Assembly (NCBI GenBank): GCA_964538085.1
Contig: CAZIDF010000012.1
Location: 1 to 64,000 of the forward strand
Reading direction: 5' to 3'
Source of the DNA: G020348385 sp964538085
GTDB taxonomy: Bacteria; Acidobacteriota; Aminicenantia; Aminicenantales; Aminicenantaceae
DNA: 64,000 nucleotides
In this document: piece after piece, positions 27,015 through 34,817 of the stretch
How the letters are laid out: each line of letters starts with the position of its first letter
Position numbering within the stretch: the stretch's first letter is position 1
The notes under the pieces: model-generated
The model's database searches: none
Told to the model about the DNA's origin: nothing
What the model saw: the letters and a program-made list of their open reading frames with translations, nothing else
Translations under genes and position numbers: made by a program

Positions 27015-27114
27015 NNNNNNNNNNNNNNNNNNNNNNNNNNNNNNNNNNNNNNNNNNNNNNNNNNNNNNNNNNNNNNNNNNNNNNNNNNNNNNNNNNNNNN
27101 NNNNNNNNNNNNNN
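27015..27114. other. Scaffold gap of 100 N
   Basis: Exactly 100 N characters stand here, the standard placeholder for a scaffold join of unknown length. It hides the end of the M24 peptidase and possibly other genes. Neighbourhood statements across it are uncertain. Confidence 0.98.
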
Positions 27115-27150
27115 TAGACAAACCGTTCGGTAACTGATCGAATATAAAAA

Positions 27151-27810
27151 TTATAGAATAAATTCCAGTTGGCTGTCCTGCCCTTTGCTGATCCTTTCGT
27201 AATGGTCAGGAAAATTCATCAAGAGAAAGAGGCTCGTCTTTGCTACCATTTTTTTCATGACCTTTTCTTCGATCTGCTGGATAGACTCGGCTACTTCCAG
27301 GACAGCGTTGATCTCCGTTGGCCTCATGACCACGATCCCATCATCGTCTCCAAAAATGATGTCTCCTGGGGAAACAGAGATCCCGCCACAATTGACAGGG
27401 ATTTGGGTCTTGAATATGTGGGATGCGCCTCCAGCCATCGGTGTTTGGTATCGTGCATACACCGGGAACTGGATTTTTCGGATCTGTCTGACGTCCCGAC
27501 AGCCTCCGTCGATGACCATGCCAGCGAGCTTTTTTTTCTGCGCTTCTGTGGCGAACATCTCTCCGGCAAAAGCGATCTTGTCCCCTTCGGCATCGATAAC
27601 CAAGACCTCATCCTCCTGGGCTTCTTGGAGGGCTTTGATGACCGTAAGAAAATCGCTCCGGCAGTGTACGGTCCGGGCAATACCGATCATTTTTATGCCA
27701 TCGAATACGGGCCGAATTGCAGGATCCATAACACGAAATGTTTTGGTCGCATCACAGATACAAGCTGTATCCAACCGGACCAGTCTTTTTTTTAATTTTT
27801 TGAAATCCAT
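27151..27810 (-). CDS. RraA-like protein / HMG-aldolase family
   Basis: The 219-residue protein belongs to the RraA/4-hydroxy-4-methyl-2-oxoglutarate aldolase family. The diagnostic active-site region is GMVIDGGCRDVRQIRK (G-x-R-D), preceded by VLVIDAEGDKIAFAGEMFATEAQ and followed by GGISVSPGDIIFGDDDGIVV. True RraA proteins are about 160 residues and inhibit RNase E; the longer form here fits the aldolase/oxaloacetate-decarboxylase-like branch. Substrate is unknown. GGGAG lies before the ATG. Its 3' end is 36 bases from the gap, so its downstream neighbour is unknown. Confidence 0.85.
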   Translation of the reverse strand: MDFKKLKKRLVRLDTACICDATKTFRVMDPAIRPVFDGIKMIGIARTVHCRSDFLTVIKALQEAQEDEVLVIDAEGDKIAFAGEMFATEAQKKKLAGMVIDGGCRDVRQIRKIQFPVYARYQTPMAGGASHIFKTQIPVNCGGISVSPGDIIFGDDDGIVVMRPTEINAVLEVAESIQQIEEKVMKKMVAKTSLFLLMNFPDHYERISKGQDSQLEFIL

Positions 27811-27870
27811 GCTTTCTCCCTTCTTGAGATTTGTCTTTGCTTATGAGTAAAGATAAGTTTATCATATTGC

Positions 27871-28155
27871 CTGAATTATTCATAAAAAATGCAGATACAT
27901 TTTTTCATTACGACAAAACCAGAAATTTTCCCTGATTTTGTTGTAAATCCTGAGATTTTTTTTATAAAGAAATGGTATTTTAAATTCATCTGCATTTTTT
28001 ACCCTTCAGGCGAGCCAATATTGCTGGGCGGGGTGGGTTGGCGGCTTCGTTGTAATCCATTCGCAGTATTCAAATACAGCTTCATGGGCCACTTCCTTGC
28101 ATCCTTTTCTGCTAGGGTGGGGTGGAGGGTTTTGACTCGTGAATAATCCAGATTT
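27871..28155. repeat. Short inverted-repeat element, copy 1 (285 bp)
   Basis: The left end CTGAATTATTCAT and the reverse complement of the right end (CTGGATTATTCAC) match at 11 of 13 bases, so this intergenic block has terminal inverted repeats. A second element with the same ends is at 31907-32024. The inside has no intact gene. On the minus strand around 28055-28110 it reads KEVAHEAVFEYCEW, which recalls the end of an IS3-type transposase but is too short to assign. It is best seen as a MITE or decayed insertion sequence. It fills most of the 400 bases between the RraA and acyltransferase genes. Confidence 0.55.
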
Positions 28156-28210
28156 GTATTAAAGAAGGAAATGGTGTGGATAGTTTTGTGTTTGTCTGGA
28201 GAAATTTAGG

Positions 28211-29344
28211 ATGAAAAAACAAGAAAGAAGGTATGACATCGACTGGTTGAGAGCCCTTGCCATGTTTTCCGTTTTCCTTTTTCATTGCGCAAGATACTTC
28301 GACAATGAGGGCTGGCATGTCAAAAATCCTCAATTGAGTTTCGGTTTTTCCGTTTTTGTGGGCATCCTAGTCCAGTGGATCATGCCGATTTTTTTTGTTT
28401 TGTCGGGTATGAGTTCTAGATTTGCGCTGAACTTCAGGCCTGCCGGACAATATTTAGGGGAAAGATTCAAGCGATTGTTCATTCCCCTTGTTTTTGGGAT
28501 ATTCATTCTCATTCCCCCTCAGGTGTATATAGAACGGTTTACCAATGGCCAGTTTAGTGGTTCATTTTTTCAGTTCTACCCTCACTATTTCGATGGCTGG
28601 TACGGCTTTGGTGGAAATTTTGCTTGGATGGGACTCCATCTGTGGTTCCTTCTCATTCTTTTTTCTTTTTCCTTGTTGACCCTGCCCTTGTTGCTTTTTC
28701 TAAAAAAGGAAAGGACTGGCCGATGGGTCCATGCTGCTTCGACTTTTTTTGAAAAATCCGGTGCGATCCTTTTGTGGACGCTTCCTTTGACGCTCATGGA
28801 ATTTCTTTTTCATCCCGAAGGACTGGGGCAACGCAACTTTGGGGGGTGGAATGTATTTGTCTATTTGGTGTTTTTCCTGTTTGGATACTTGCTGGCATCC
28901 GATGAGAGATATAAGCGGTCCGTGGAAAAACAAAGGGTGATTTTCTTAGGCCTGGCCGCAGTAACGACTCTCATCGGATTTTGGCTCAGGCGATCCGGGT
29001 ATTATCCGTCCTTTGGGAGCATCGATTATTTTTGGATGTCCCTTCTGCGGACCTTCAATTCCTGGGCTTGGGTGCTCGCTATCCTGGGCATCGGGAGCAG
29101 ACATCTCACCTTCGAGAATCCATTATCGAAATATACCAGAGATGCTGTTTTGCCTTTCTATGTCCTTCACCAGAGTGTGATCGTCGTCTTTGGTTATTTT
29201 CTCATGAATTGGAATGCCGGAGTGATGCTGAAATATCTCGTTCTCAGCACGGTTTCTTTCATCAGCATCATCCTGATCTATGAATTTTTGATCAAAAGAT
29301 TTGGCCCCCTCCGATTCCTTTTCGGGATGAAACAGAAAAAATAA
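28211..29344 (+). CDS. Acyltransferase 3 family membrane protein
   Basis: The 377-residue inner-membrane protein belongs to the acyltransferase-3 family (OafA/OpgC-like), which acylates sugars, glucans or lipids. The start KQERRYDIDWLRALAMFSVF with HCARYF is the typical first helix carrying the essential Arg and His. About ten hydrophobic segments follow, including FFVLSGMSSRFAL and VLPFYVLHQSVIVVFGYF, where a conserved late His sits. GGAG is present upstream of the ATG. The nearby LpxR gene also modifies cell envelope lipids, but an IS3 remnant lies between them, so a shared role is only a possibility. Confidence 0.87.
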   Translation: MKKQERRYDIDWLRALAMFSVFLFHCARYFDNEGWHVKNPQLSFGFSVFVGILVQWIMPIFFVLSGMSSRFALNFRPAGQYLGERFKRLFIPLVFGIFILIPPQVYIERFTNGQFSGSFFQFYPHYFDGWYGFGGNFAWMGLHLWFLLILFSFSLLTLPLLLFLKKERTGRWVHAASTFFEKSGAILLWTLPLTLMEFLFHPEGLGQRNFGGWNVFVYLVFFLFGYLLASDERYKRSVEKQRVIFLGLAAVTTLIGFWLRRSGYYPSFGSIDYFWMSLLRTFNSWAWVLAILGIGSRHLTFENPLSKYTRDAVLPFYVLHQSVIVVFGYFLMNWNAGVMLKYLVLSTVSFISIILIYEFLIKRFGPLRFLFGMKQKK

Positions 29345-29405
29345 CATGCTTCTTAATTGACTGGCTTGACACCCTCATATCGATCCAGTATTTGAGTTAT
29401 AATTT

Positions 29406-29575
29406 GGCTGGGAGAATGGATATGTTGAGTCGTTCAAAGGTAAGTTAAGAGATGAGTTGCTGAATGACGAGATCTTTGATACGTTATTAGAAGCACGAGT
29501 TATAGGCCACCGGTTCCAGAAGCTTTTGAGCTGTTTTTATATTGTTTAAAAAGGACTAAAAAAGCTAAAAAGGTA
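29406..29575 (+). pseudogene. Remnant of IS3-family transposase (OrfB C-terminus)
   Basis: Between two genes the plus strand reads GWENGYVESFKGKLRDELLN then DEIFDTLLEARV from 29406. This is the well-known C-terminal part of IS3-family OrfB integrases (WENGYVESFNGKLRDELLNGEIF). After a loss of about 20 residues and a frame change it continues YRPPVPEAFELFL to about 29575, matching the end of the same proteins. No start, no catalytic DDE residues before it and no inverted repeats were found. It is a decayed fragment left by an old insertion, now forming the leader of the lpxR gene. Confidence 0.75.
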
Positions 29576-29578
29576 AGC

Positions 29579-30559
29579 ATGCGCCAGAAGGTTTTTTATG
29601 TAATGGTCCTTGTCGGAGTGCTCCTTCTATCCGCCACCGTTAAGCCCTGTGCCGGACAAAATCGGGGGGCTATTATTTTTCACCTGGAAAACGATATTTT
29701 CGCAGGCATGGACAGGTATTACACCCACGGCGCTAAATTGACCTGGATCTCCCCGGAAAAAACGGCGAGTCCATCCGATACTTTGGCCCGCAGTGCGATT
29801 TCTTTATCCATCGGACAAAGCATCTATACGCCCTACGATATAGAAAGGAAGGACTTAATCGAGGATGACCGCCCTTACGCAGGCATATCCTATTTTACCC
29901 TAGCCCTGCATCAAAAAAGAGATCTCACCATGGACACTTTTGAATTCTTGTTGGGGATTGTCGGACCCAGTTCTCTCGCAGCCCAGATGCAAAGGTTTAT
30001 CCACAGCCTTTACCGAGGCACGCGACCCCAGGGATGGCCGCATCAATTGAAGGATGAGATCGTTTTTGATCTTGTCTTCGACAAAAAATGGCGGATTTTT
30101 CGGTCTGGCAAGGGGAAAAAAATAGAATTCGATTTGATCGGTCACATAGGCGGAAGCCTGGGAACCATGATGACCGCAGCCGCCACAGGATGGCAATTCC
30201 GCTTCGGCTCGAATATTCCCATGGATTTTGGGACCTTTCTTCTTCGTCCAGGGGGGGAGAGCGGCATTATTTTTAGTGAGCAGAGCAATCCCCGCGCAAA
30301 TACAAAACTCTCGGGTATCCATGGCTTTTTCTATTTGGTCGGGCATGCCGTGTACCGGAATATCTTCCTGGATGGCAACACTTTTAAGGAAAGTCACCGT
30401 GTGGATAAGTATCCATTTGTGGGGGATATCGTTTTAGGTTTTGTGATCAACAGAAAACGATTCAGATTCAGTTATGCCTATGTGTACCGAACAAAACAGT
30501 TCAAGACTCAAGCCAAACCGCAAATATTCGGCGCTATCAACATTTCCTACGTTTATTGA
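29579..30559 (+). CDS. lpxR: Lipid A 3'-O-deacylase LpxR family outer-membrane protein
   Basis: The 326-residue protein (DUF2219) is an outer-membrane beta-barrel enzyme that removes the 3'-acyloxyacyl group of lipid A. A signal peptide is present (ending near KPCAG). The catalytic region is visible: HLENDIFAGMDRYYTHG with N38 and D39, DRPYAGISYF, and GPSSLAAQMQRFIHSLYRG with the active His, followed by PQGWPHQLKDE. The barrel ends in INISYVY with a terminal aromatic. It shows that the organism makes lipid A. The ribosome site AAGG is moderate. The upstream leader is an IS3 transposase remnant, so the original promoter may have been replaced. Confidence 0.9.
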   Translation: MRQKVFYVMVLVGVLLLSATVKPCAGQNRGAIIFHLENDIFAGMDRYYTHGAKLTWISPEKTASPSDTLARSAISLSIGQSIYTPYDIERKDLIEDDRPYAGISYFTLALHQKRDLTMDTFEFLLGIVGPSSLAAQMQRFIHSLYRGTRPQGWPHQLKDEIVFDLVFDKKWRIFRSGKGKKIEFDLIGHIGGSLGTMMTAAATGWQFRFGSNIPMDFGTFLLRPGGESGIIFSEQSNPRANTKLSGIHGFFYLVGHAVYRNIFLDGNTFKESHRVDKYPFVGDIVLGFVINRKRFRFSYAYVYRTKQFKTQAKPQIFGAINISYVY

Positions 30560-30666
30560 TAGGATTAGAGATTGATTCCATTGCCGACTTTGCATATGAT
30601 GGTATTTTCCCATGCTTTTTTATCTATCCCGCATATGTGCGATCTTAAATTAGGAGGATTCACAGC

Positions 30667-31908
30667 ATGAAAAGTATTCCTGAAGTTTTGCAGGATATTT
30701 TATCCTTGACATCCAAAGGATTGGTCCGTTCCGAAATTCGAGAACTTTTGAAACTGACAAGACAACCAGGAATTATTTCTTTTGCCGGAGGCCTCCCCTG
30801 TTCTGGGCTATTTCCGATCGAAGAAATGAAGGACATCGTCCGTACCGTTTTGGACAGAGAGGGGGAAATTGCCCTGCAGTATGGTCCCACCGAAGGGGAT
30901 GGCCGGTTGATCGAGTTTTTGGCAGTATGGATGAAAGAGACAGAAGGAGTGGATGTCGACAAAGATAATATATTGGTCGTATCCGGATCCCAGCAGGCTT
31001 TGGACCTGATCGGCAAAATATTCATCGATCCTGGAGATCCTATCATCATCGGGCTGCCTTCTTATTTAGGAGCCATTCAGGCTTTCAAAAGCTTCCGTGC
31101 AAACATGGTGGGGGCACGCTTGGATAAACAGGGAATCAATGTGGATACGGTCGCCGATATCTTGAGAACCTACACGGCTAAAGCCCAGAAGATAAAGTTT
31201 ATCTATGTCGTGCCTGATTTCCAAAATCCCTCCGGGGTGACCATATCCCTGGAGCGCCGGAAGAGGCTTTTGGAATTGTGCTATGAATATGGAGTCGTTC
31301 TCGTCGAGGATAGCCCCTATCGTGATCTGAGATTCGAGGGTGAACCCATCCCTATGATCAGAACCTTGGATAAAAATGGATATGCTTTTTCCCTGCATAC
31401 ATTCTCGAAACTCCTGTTTCCAGGAACACGGTTGGGTTGGATCGTTGCCGATAAGGCCATACAGGAAAAGCTGACTATGGCTAAACAGCCCACAGATCTC
31501 TGTACTTCGCCGCTCAATCAATCCATCGTCTACGAGTTTTGCCGGCGCGGTCTCCTCAAACCCCATGTATCCAAAATTGTCGACCTTTACAGGAAAAAGA
31601 GGGATGTTATGATCAATGCCCTGGAGGAGTACATGCCCAAGGGGGCGGGAATCGATTGGACCCATCCCGAAGGAGGGCTTTTCCTTTGGCTAACCTTGCC
31701 AGAAAATATGGACTCAGGGGAGATGTTTCCCAAGGCTGTCGAAAAAAAGGTTGCCTATGTTGTCGGATCCGCTTTTCATTTCGACCGGAGCGGTCAAAAC
31801 ACCATGCGGTTGAATTTTTCCTTTCCGACCGAAGAGCAGATCGATGACGGGATAAAGAGGCTGGCGGATTTGGTCAAACAGGAATTGAGCCAGACTTCGC
31901 TTTTTTAA
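30667..31908 (+). CDS. PLP-dependent aminotransferase, LysN/2-aminoadipate type
   Basis: The 413-residue enzyme is a class I/II aminotransferase of the MocR-tail/LysN (2-aminoadipate or multi-substrate) branch. Evidence includes ISFAGGLPCSGLFPIEEM near the start, VVSGSQQALDLIGKIF, the substrate loop PDFQNPSGVT, VLVEDSPYRDLRFEG and the PLP lysine in HTFSKLLFPGTRLGW. It transfers amino groups between amino acids and 2-oxoglutarate in the cytoplasm. There is no GntR N-terminal domain, so it is a stand-alone enzyme. AGGAGG lies nine bases before the ATG. It appears to be transcribed alone. Confidence 0.93.
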   Translation: MKSIPEVLQDILSLTSKGLVRSEIRELLKLTRQPGIISFAGGLPCSGLFPIEEMKDIVRTVLDREGEIALQYGPTEGDGRLIEFLAVWMKETEGVDVDKDNILVVSGSQQALDLIGKIFIDPGDPIIIGLPSYLGAIQAFKSFRANMVGARLDKQGINVDTVADILRTYTAKAQKIKFIYVVPDFQNPSGVTISLERRKRLLELCYEYGVVLVEDSPYRDLRFEGEPIPMIRTLDKNGYAFSLHTFSKLLFPGTRLGWIVADKAIQEKLTMAKQPTDLCTSPLNQSIVYEFCRRGLLKPHVSKIVDLYRKKRDVMINALEEYMPKGAGIDWTHPEGGLFLWLTLPENMDSGEMFPKAVEKKVAYVVGSAFHFDRSGQNTMRLNFSFPTEEQIDDGIKRLADLVKQELSQTSLF

Positions 31909-32024
31909 TCTGAATTATTCATAAAAAAATGCCGATGCCGACCCACGCCACCGCTGACCCAACCCTCTCTACTGTAAAGGATCGAGATGTATTTTGTAGG
32001 TTGGCTCGTGAATATTCCAGATTT
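31907..32024. repeat. Short inverted-repeat element, copy 2 (118 bp)
   Basis: AATCTGAATTATTCATAAA at the left end and the reverse complement of the right end (AATCTGGAATATTCACGAG) match at 13 of the first 15 bases. The ends are the same as in the element at 27871-28155: the 22-base block TCTGAATTATTCATAAAAAA is shared in part and both right ends read CTCGTGAATA. The inside is only about 80 bases and carries no gene. It begins at the stop codon of the aminotransferase gene and could act as its transcription end. Confidence 0.55.
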
Positions 32025-32047
32025 AATTAACGTGATTAGGAGGTAGT

Positions 32048-34681
32048 ATGTTATTCCGGAAAAAAACTCTGGGGTTATTTCTATCGATTCTGTTGATTTT
32101 TGTGGGGGCATCGGCTTTCGGACAATCCATCCCCACTCCGGAAAAATTCTTCGGTCATAAAATGGGTGCAGAAAAAAAACTGGCGCGCTGGGATAAGATC
32201 GTTGAATATATGCAACTTGTCGGGAAAGGGTCCGACCGAGTTACCGTTCAAGATGTCGGGAAAAGCACAGACGGGAATCCTTTTCTCCTCATGATCATAT
32301 CTTCCCCGGAGAATCTTCACAACATCGAACATTACAAAAAGATCAACAAAAAGCTTTTCGATCCCCGGACGATCCCATCTGACAAGGAAGCCGAGGATTT
32401 GATCGAAGATGCGAAAATATTTGTGTGTGTCACCTGCAGCATGCATGCCACTGAGGTCGGGGCCACCCAGATGTCGGTCGAGATGGTCCACCGCTTGGCA
32501 ACCGAAAAATCTCCTTATATGCAAAACATCCTGGACAACGTGGTTTTTCTATTGGTCCCATGTCTGAATCCGGATGGACAGATAATGGTGAAAGACTGGT
32601 ACGATAAAACATTGGGGACACCTTATGAGGGATCCCCGATGCCCTGGTTGTATCATCCTTATGTCGGACACGACAACAATCGTGATGCCTACATGTTCAC
32701 CCAAAAAGAGAGCCAGCTCATCGGGAAGATTATTTTCCAGGACTGGCTACCGGAGGTGTGGCTGGATGAACACCAAATGGGAAATTCCGGAGCACGCATT
32801 TTTGTGATGCCGGCTGACGATCCGATCAATCCCAACGTCGATCCTTTGATCTACCGCCACACCGGGCTTCTTGGTTTTGCTCAAGCCGCCGCTCTCGAAA
32901 AGGCAGGGAAGGAAGGCATCATATACGGACGGTCTTACACCTACTGGTGGCAAGGAGCCATGGGTTGGGCCGGCTGGTGGCACAACATGCTGGGCATGTT
33001 GACCGAATTGGCATCGGTCAGGGTTGCCAGCTCAGTCGTGCAGCAAAAAGCGGATCCCACCCAACCCCAGGCAGCTGATTCCGGGGGCAGATCCCGTGGA
33101 CGGAATGATCGATCGAGCCAGGGCCCGATTCCTCCGCCCAGGGATACACAATTCCGGTCGCAGTATCCCCGACCTTGGTTAGGGGGGAAGTGGACGCTCC
33201 GTGACATCGTTGACTACGAGCTCATCTCCACCTTTGGCCTGCTGGAAGCGACAGCGAATCTTCGCTCCCAACTTCTCGAGGGCCTCTATATCGTAGGGAA
33301 ACGCCAAATTGCTAAGGGAAAAAAGGGCGATCCTTTTGCCATCGTTATCCCCCAGGAACAGGCAGACCGGCCGACAGTTGTCAAACTGCTCCAGACCATG
33401 GCATACGGGGGAGTTGAAATCCATCAAGCGAGAAAGGACTTTACCGCAGATGGGATTTCTTATCCGGCCGACACCTATGTTATCCTGATGGCCCAGCCTT
33501 TCCGCGCTTATGCCAAGGACCTGCTCGAAGCACAGGATTATCCCAAGATCTCTCCCGCACCCGGTGTGCCGGCGCAACCTCCCTATGATGCGGCGGGCTG
33601 GTCGTTGGGAAAACAGATGGGAGTCGAGACGATTTTTGTCAAAAAACCCTTCGAAGCCGAACTCACAGAACTGAAACAAATAGTAGTGCCTCCCGGTAAG
33701 ATCACCGGGACAGGCTCTCAATACATTCTGGACCACCGGCCGAATAATAGCCTTTTGGCCGTAAATCGTCTTCTCGAAAGCGGGCATGAAATTTTTTGGC
33801 TAAAGGAAGAGGTGAAGATCAACGGGAAAACATATGTTCCCGGTGCGATTGTCGTCCAGGGCAGTGGATTGGAAGAAACCATGAAAGAGCTATCTCGGTC
33901 ACTGGGAATCGATGTTGTGGCTGCGGATATATCGACATCGGAGGCCATGCGTATTCGGGCCCCAAAAACAGCGCTTTACCAACCCTGGGGAGGTAACATA
34001 GACGAGGGATGGACACGGTGGCTCCTGGAACAAAATGAGTTTCCCTTCGCAACCATCCATCCGGAGGACCTCCGTCAAGGCAATCACTCGGATAAGTTCG
34101 ATGTCATCATCTTTCCGGATATGGGAAAACAACAGATCATCTCCGGGCTGTCCGGAGATGCCACACCGCCGGAGTACAGGGGAGGTATCGAAAAATCTGG
34201 CATCGAATTTCTCCGGGCCTTTATCACTGGAGGAGGAACGGTCATCACGGTCGGCAGGAGTGCTACCCTGTTGATGGACGAATTTGCCGCTCCTTTTCGT
34301 GATGGCCTTCAGGGCGTTTCTCGAGAAGATTTTCTCTGTCCAGGATCCATCCTTCGTGTATTGGTGGACAATACACATCCGATCGCTTACGGGATGCCGG
34401 TTCAAGCCAATGCGGCCTTCTCCAATTCTCTTGTCCTCGAGCCTGTCCCCTCGTTTTCCACCATGGGCAGTTCGATCGTGGTGCGGTATCCGACAGGGAA
34501 TATACTCCAGAGCGGTTGGCTCCACGGGGAATCCTACCTTTACAACAAAGTAGGATTGGCAGAAGTCAAGTTGGGGAAGGGACGCATGGTCCTGATCCCG
34601 ATAAAAGTCCAGCATCGGGCGCAACCCTACGGAACATTCAAGTTGCTCTTCAACGCCATATTGACCTCTGCGGCTGATTGA
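32048..34681 (+). CDS. Exported M14-family zinc carboxypeptidase
   Basis: The 877-residue product has a signal peptide (MLFRKKTLGLFLSILLIFVGASAFGQ). The M14 catalytic domain covers about 50-430: the zinc pair is H133 and E136 in SMHATEVGA, NPDGQ follows, and H242 in LDEHQMG is the third ligand. The remaining 450 residues resemble the glutamine-amidotransferase-like/C-terminal part found in large M14 proteins of this type (VIIFPDMGKQQ, GGGTVITVG). It should trim C-terminal residues from peptides in the periplasm or outside. AGGAGG lies six bases before the ATG. The M28 peptidase gene follows 136 bases downstream on the same strand, which fits a peptide-degradation unit. Confidence 0.9.
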   Translation: MLFRKKTLGLFLSILLIFVGASAFGQSIPTPEKFFGHKMGAEKKLARWDKIVEYMQLVGKGSDRVTVQDVGKSTDGNPFLLMIISSPENLHNIEHYKKINKKLFDPRTIPSDKEAEDLIEDAKIFVCVTCSMHATEVGATQMSVEMVHRLATEKSPYMQNILDNVVFLLVPCLNPDGQIMVKDWYDKTLGTPYEGSPMPWLYHPYVGHDNNRDAYMFTQKESQLIGKIIFQDWLPEVWLDEHQMGNSGARIFVMPADDPINPNVDPLIYRHTGLLGFAQAAALEKAGKEGIIYGRSYTYWWQGAMGWAGWWHNMLGMLTELASVRVASSVVQQKADPTQPQAADSGGRSRGRNDRSSQGPIPPPRDTQFRSQYPRPWLGGKWTLRDIVDYELISTFGLLEATANLRSQLLEGLYIVGKRQIAKGKKGDPFAIVIPQEQADRPTVVKLLQTMAYGGVEIHQARKDFTADGISYPADTYVILMAQPFRAYAKDLLEAQDYPKISPAPGVPAQPPYDAAGWSLGKQMGVETIFVKKPFEAELTELKQIVVPPGKITGTGSQYILDHRPNNSLLAVNRLLESGHEIFWLKEEVKINGKTYVPGAIVVQGSGLEETMKELSRSLGIDVVAADISTSEAMRIRAPKTALYQPWGGNIDEGWTRWLLEQNEFPFATIHPEDLRQGNHSDKFDVIIFPDMGKQQIISGLSGDATPPEYRGGIEKSGIEFLRAFITGGGTVITVGRSATLLMDEFAAPFRDGLQGVSREDFLCPGSILRVLVDNTHPIAYGMPVQANAAFSNSLVLEPVPSFSTMGSSIVVRYPTGNILQSGWLHGESYLYNKVGLAEVKLGKGRMVLIPIKVQHRAQPYGTFKLLFNAILTSAAD

Positions 34682-34817
34682 TCAAAAACATCGCCAATTC
34701 TCACACAATCCAGTGAAAGAGAGGAGAGGTCTTTATCGAGATTATTGTGCTTTACATGAAGATATAATTGATGTATTCAGGAATGTCATTTATAGAATGG
34801 TCAGGAGGGAGAAAAGA

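Noticed and set aside
27889..28146. An 85-residue plus-strand frame between the RraA and acyltransferase genes.
   Set aside because: It lies within the inverted-repeat element, has no ribosome site and is poor in gene-like composition.
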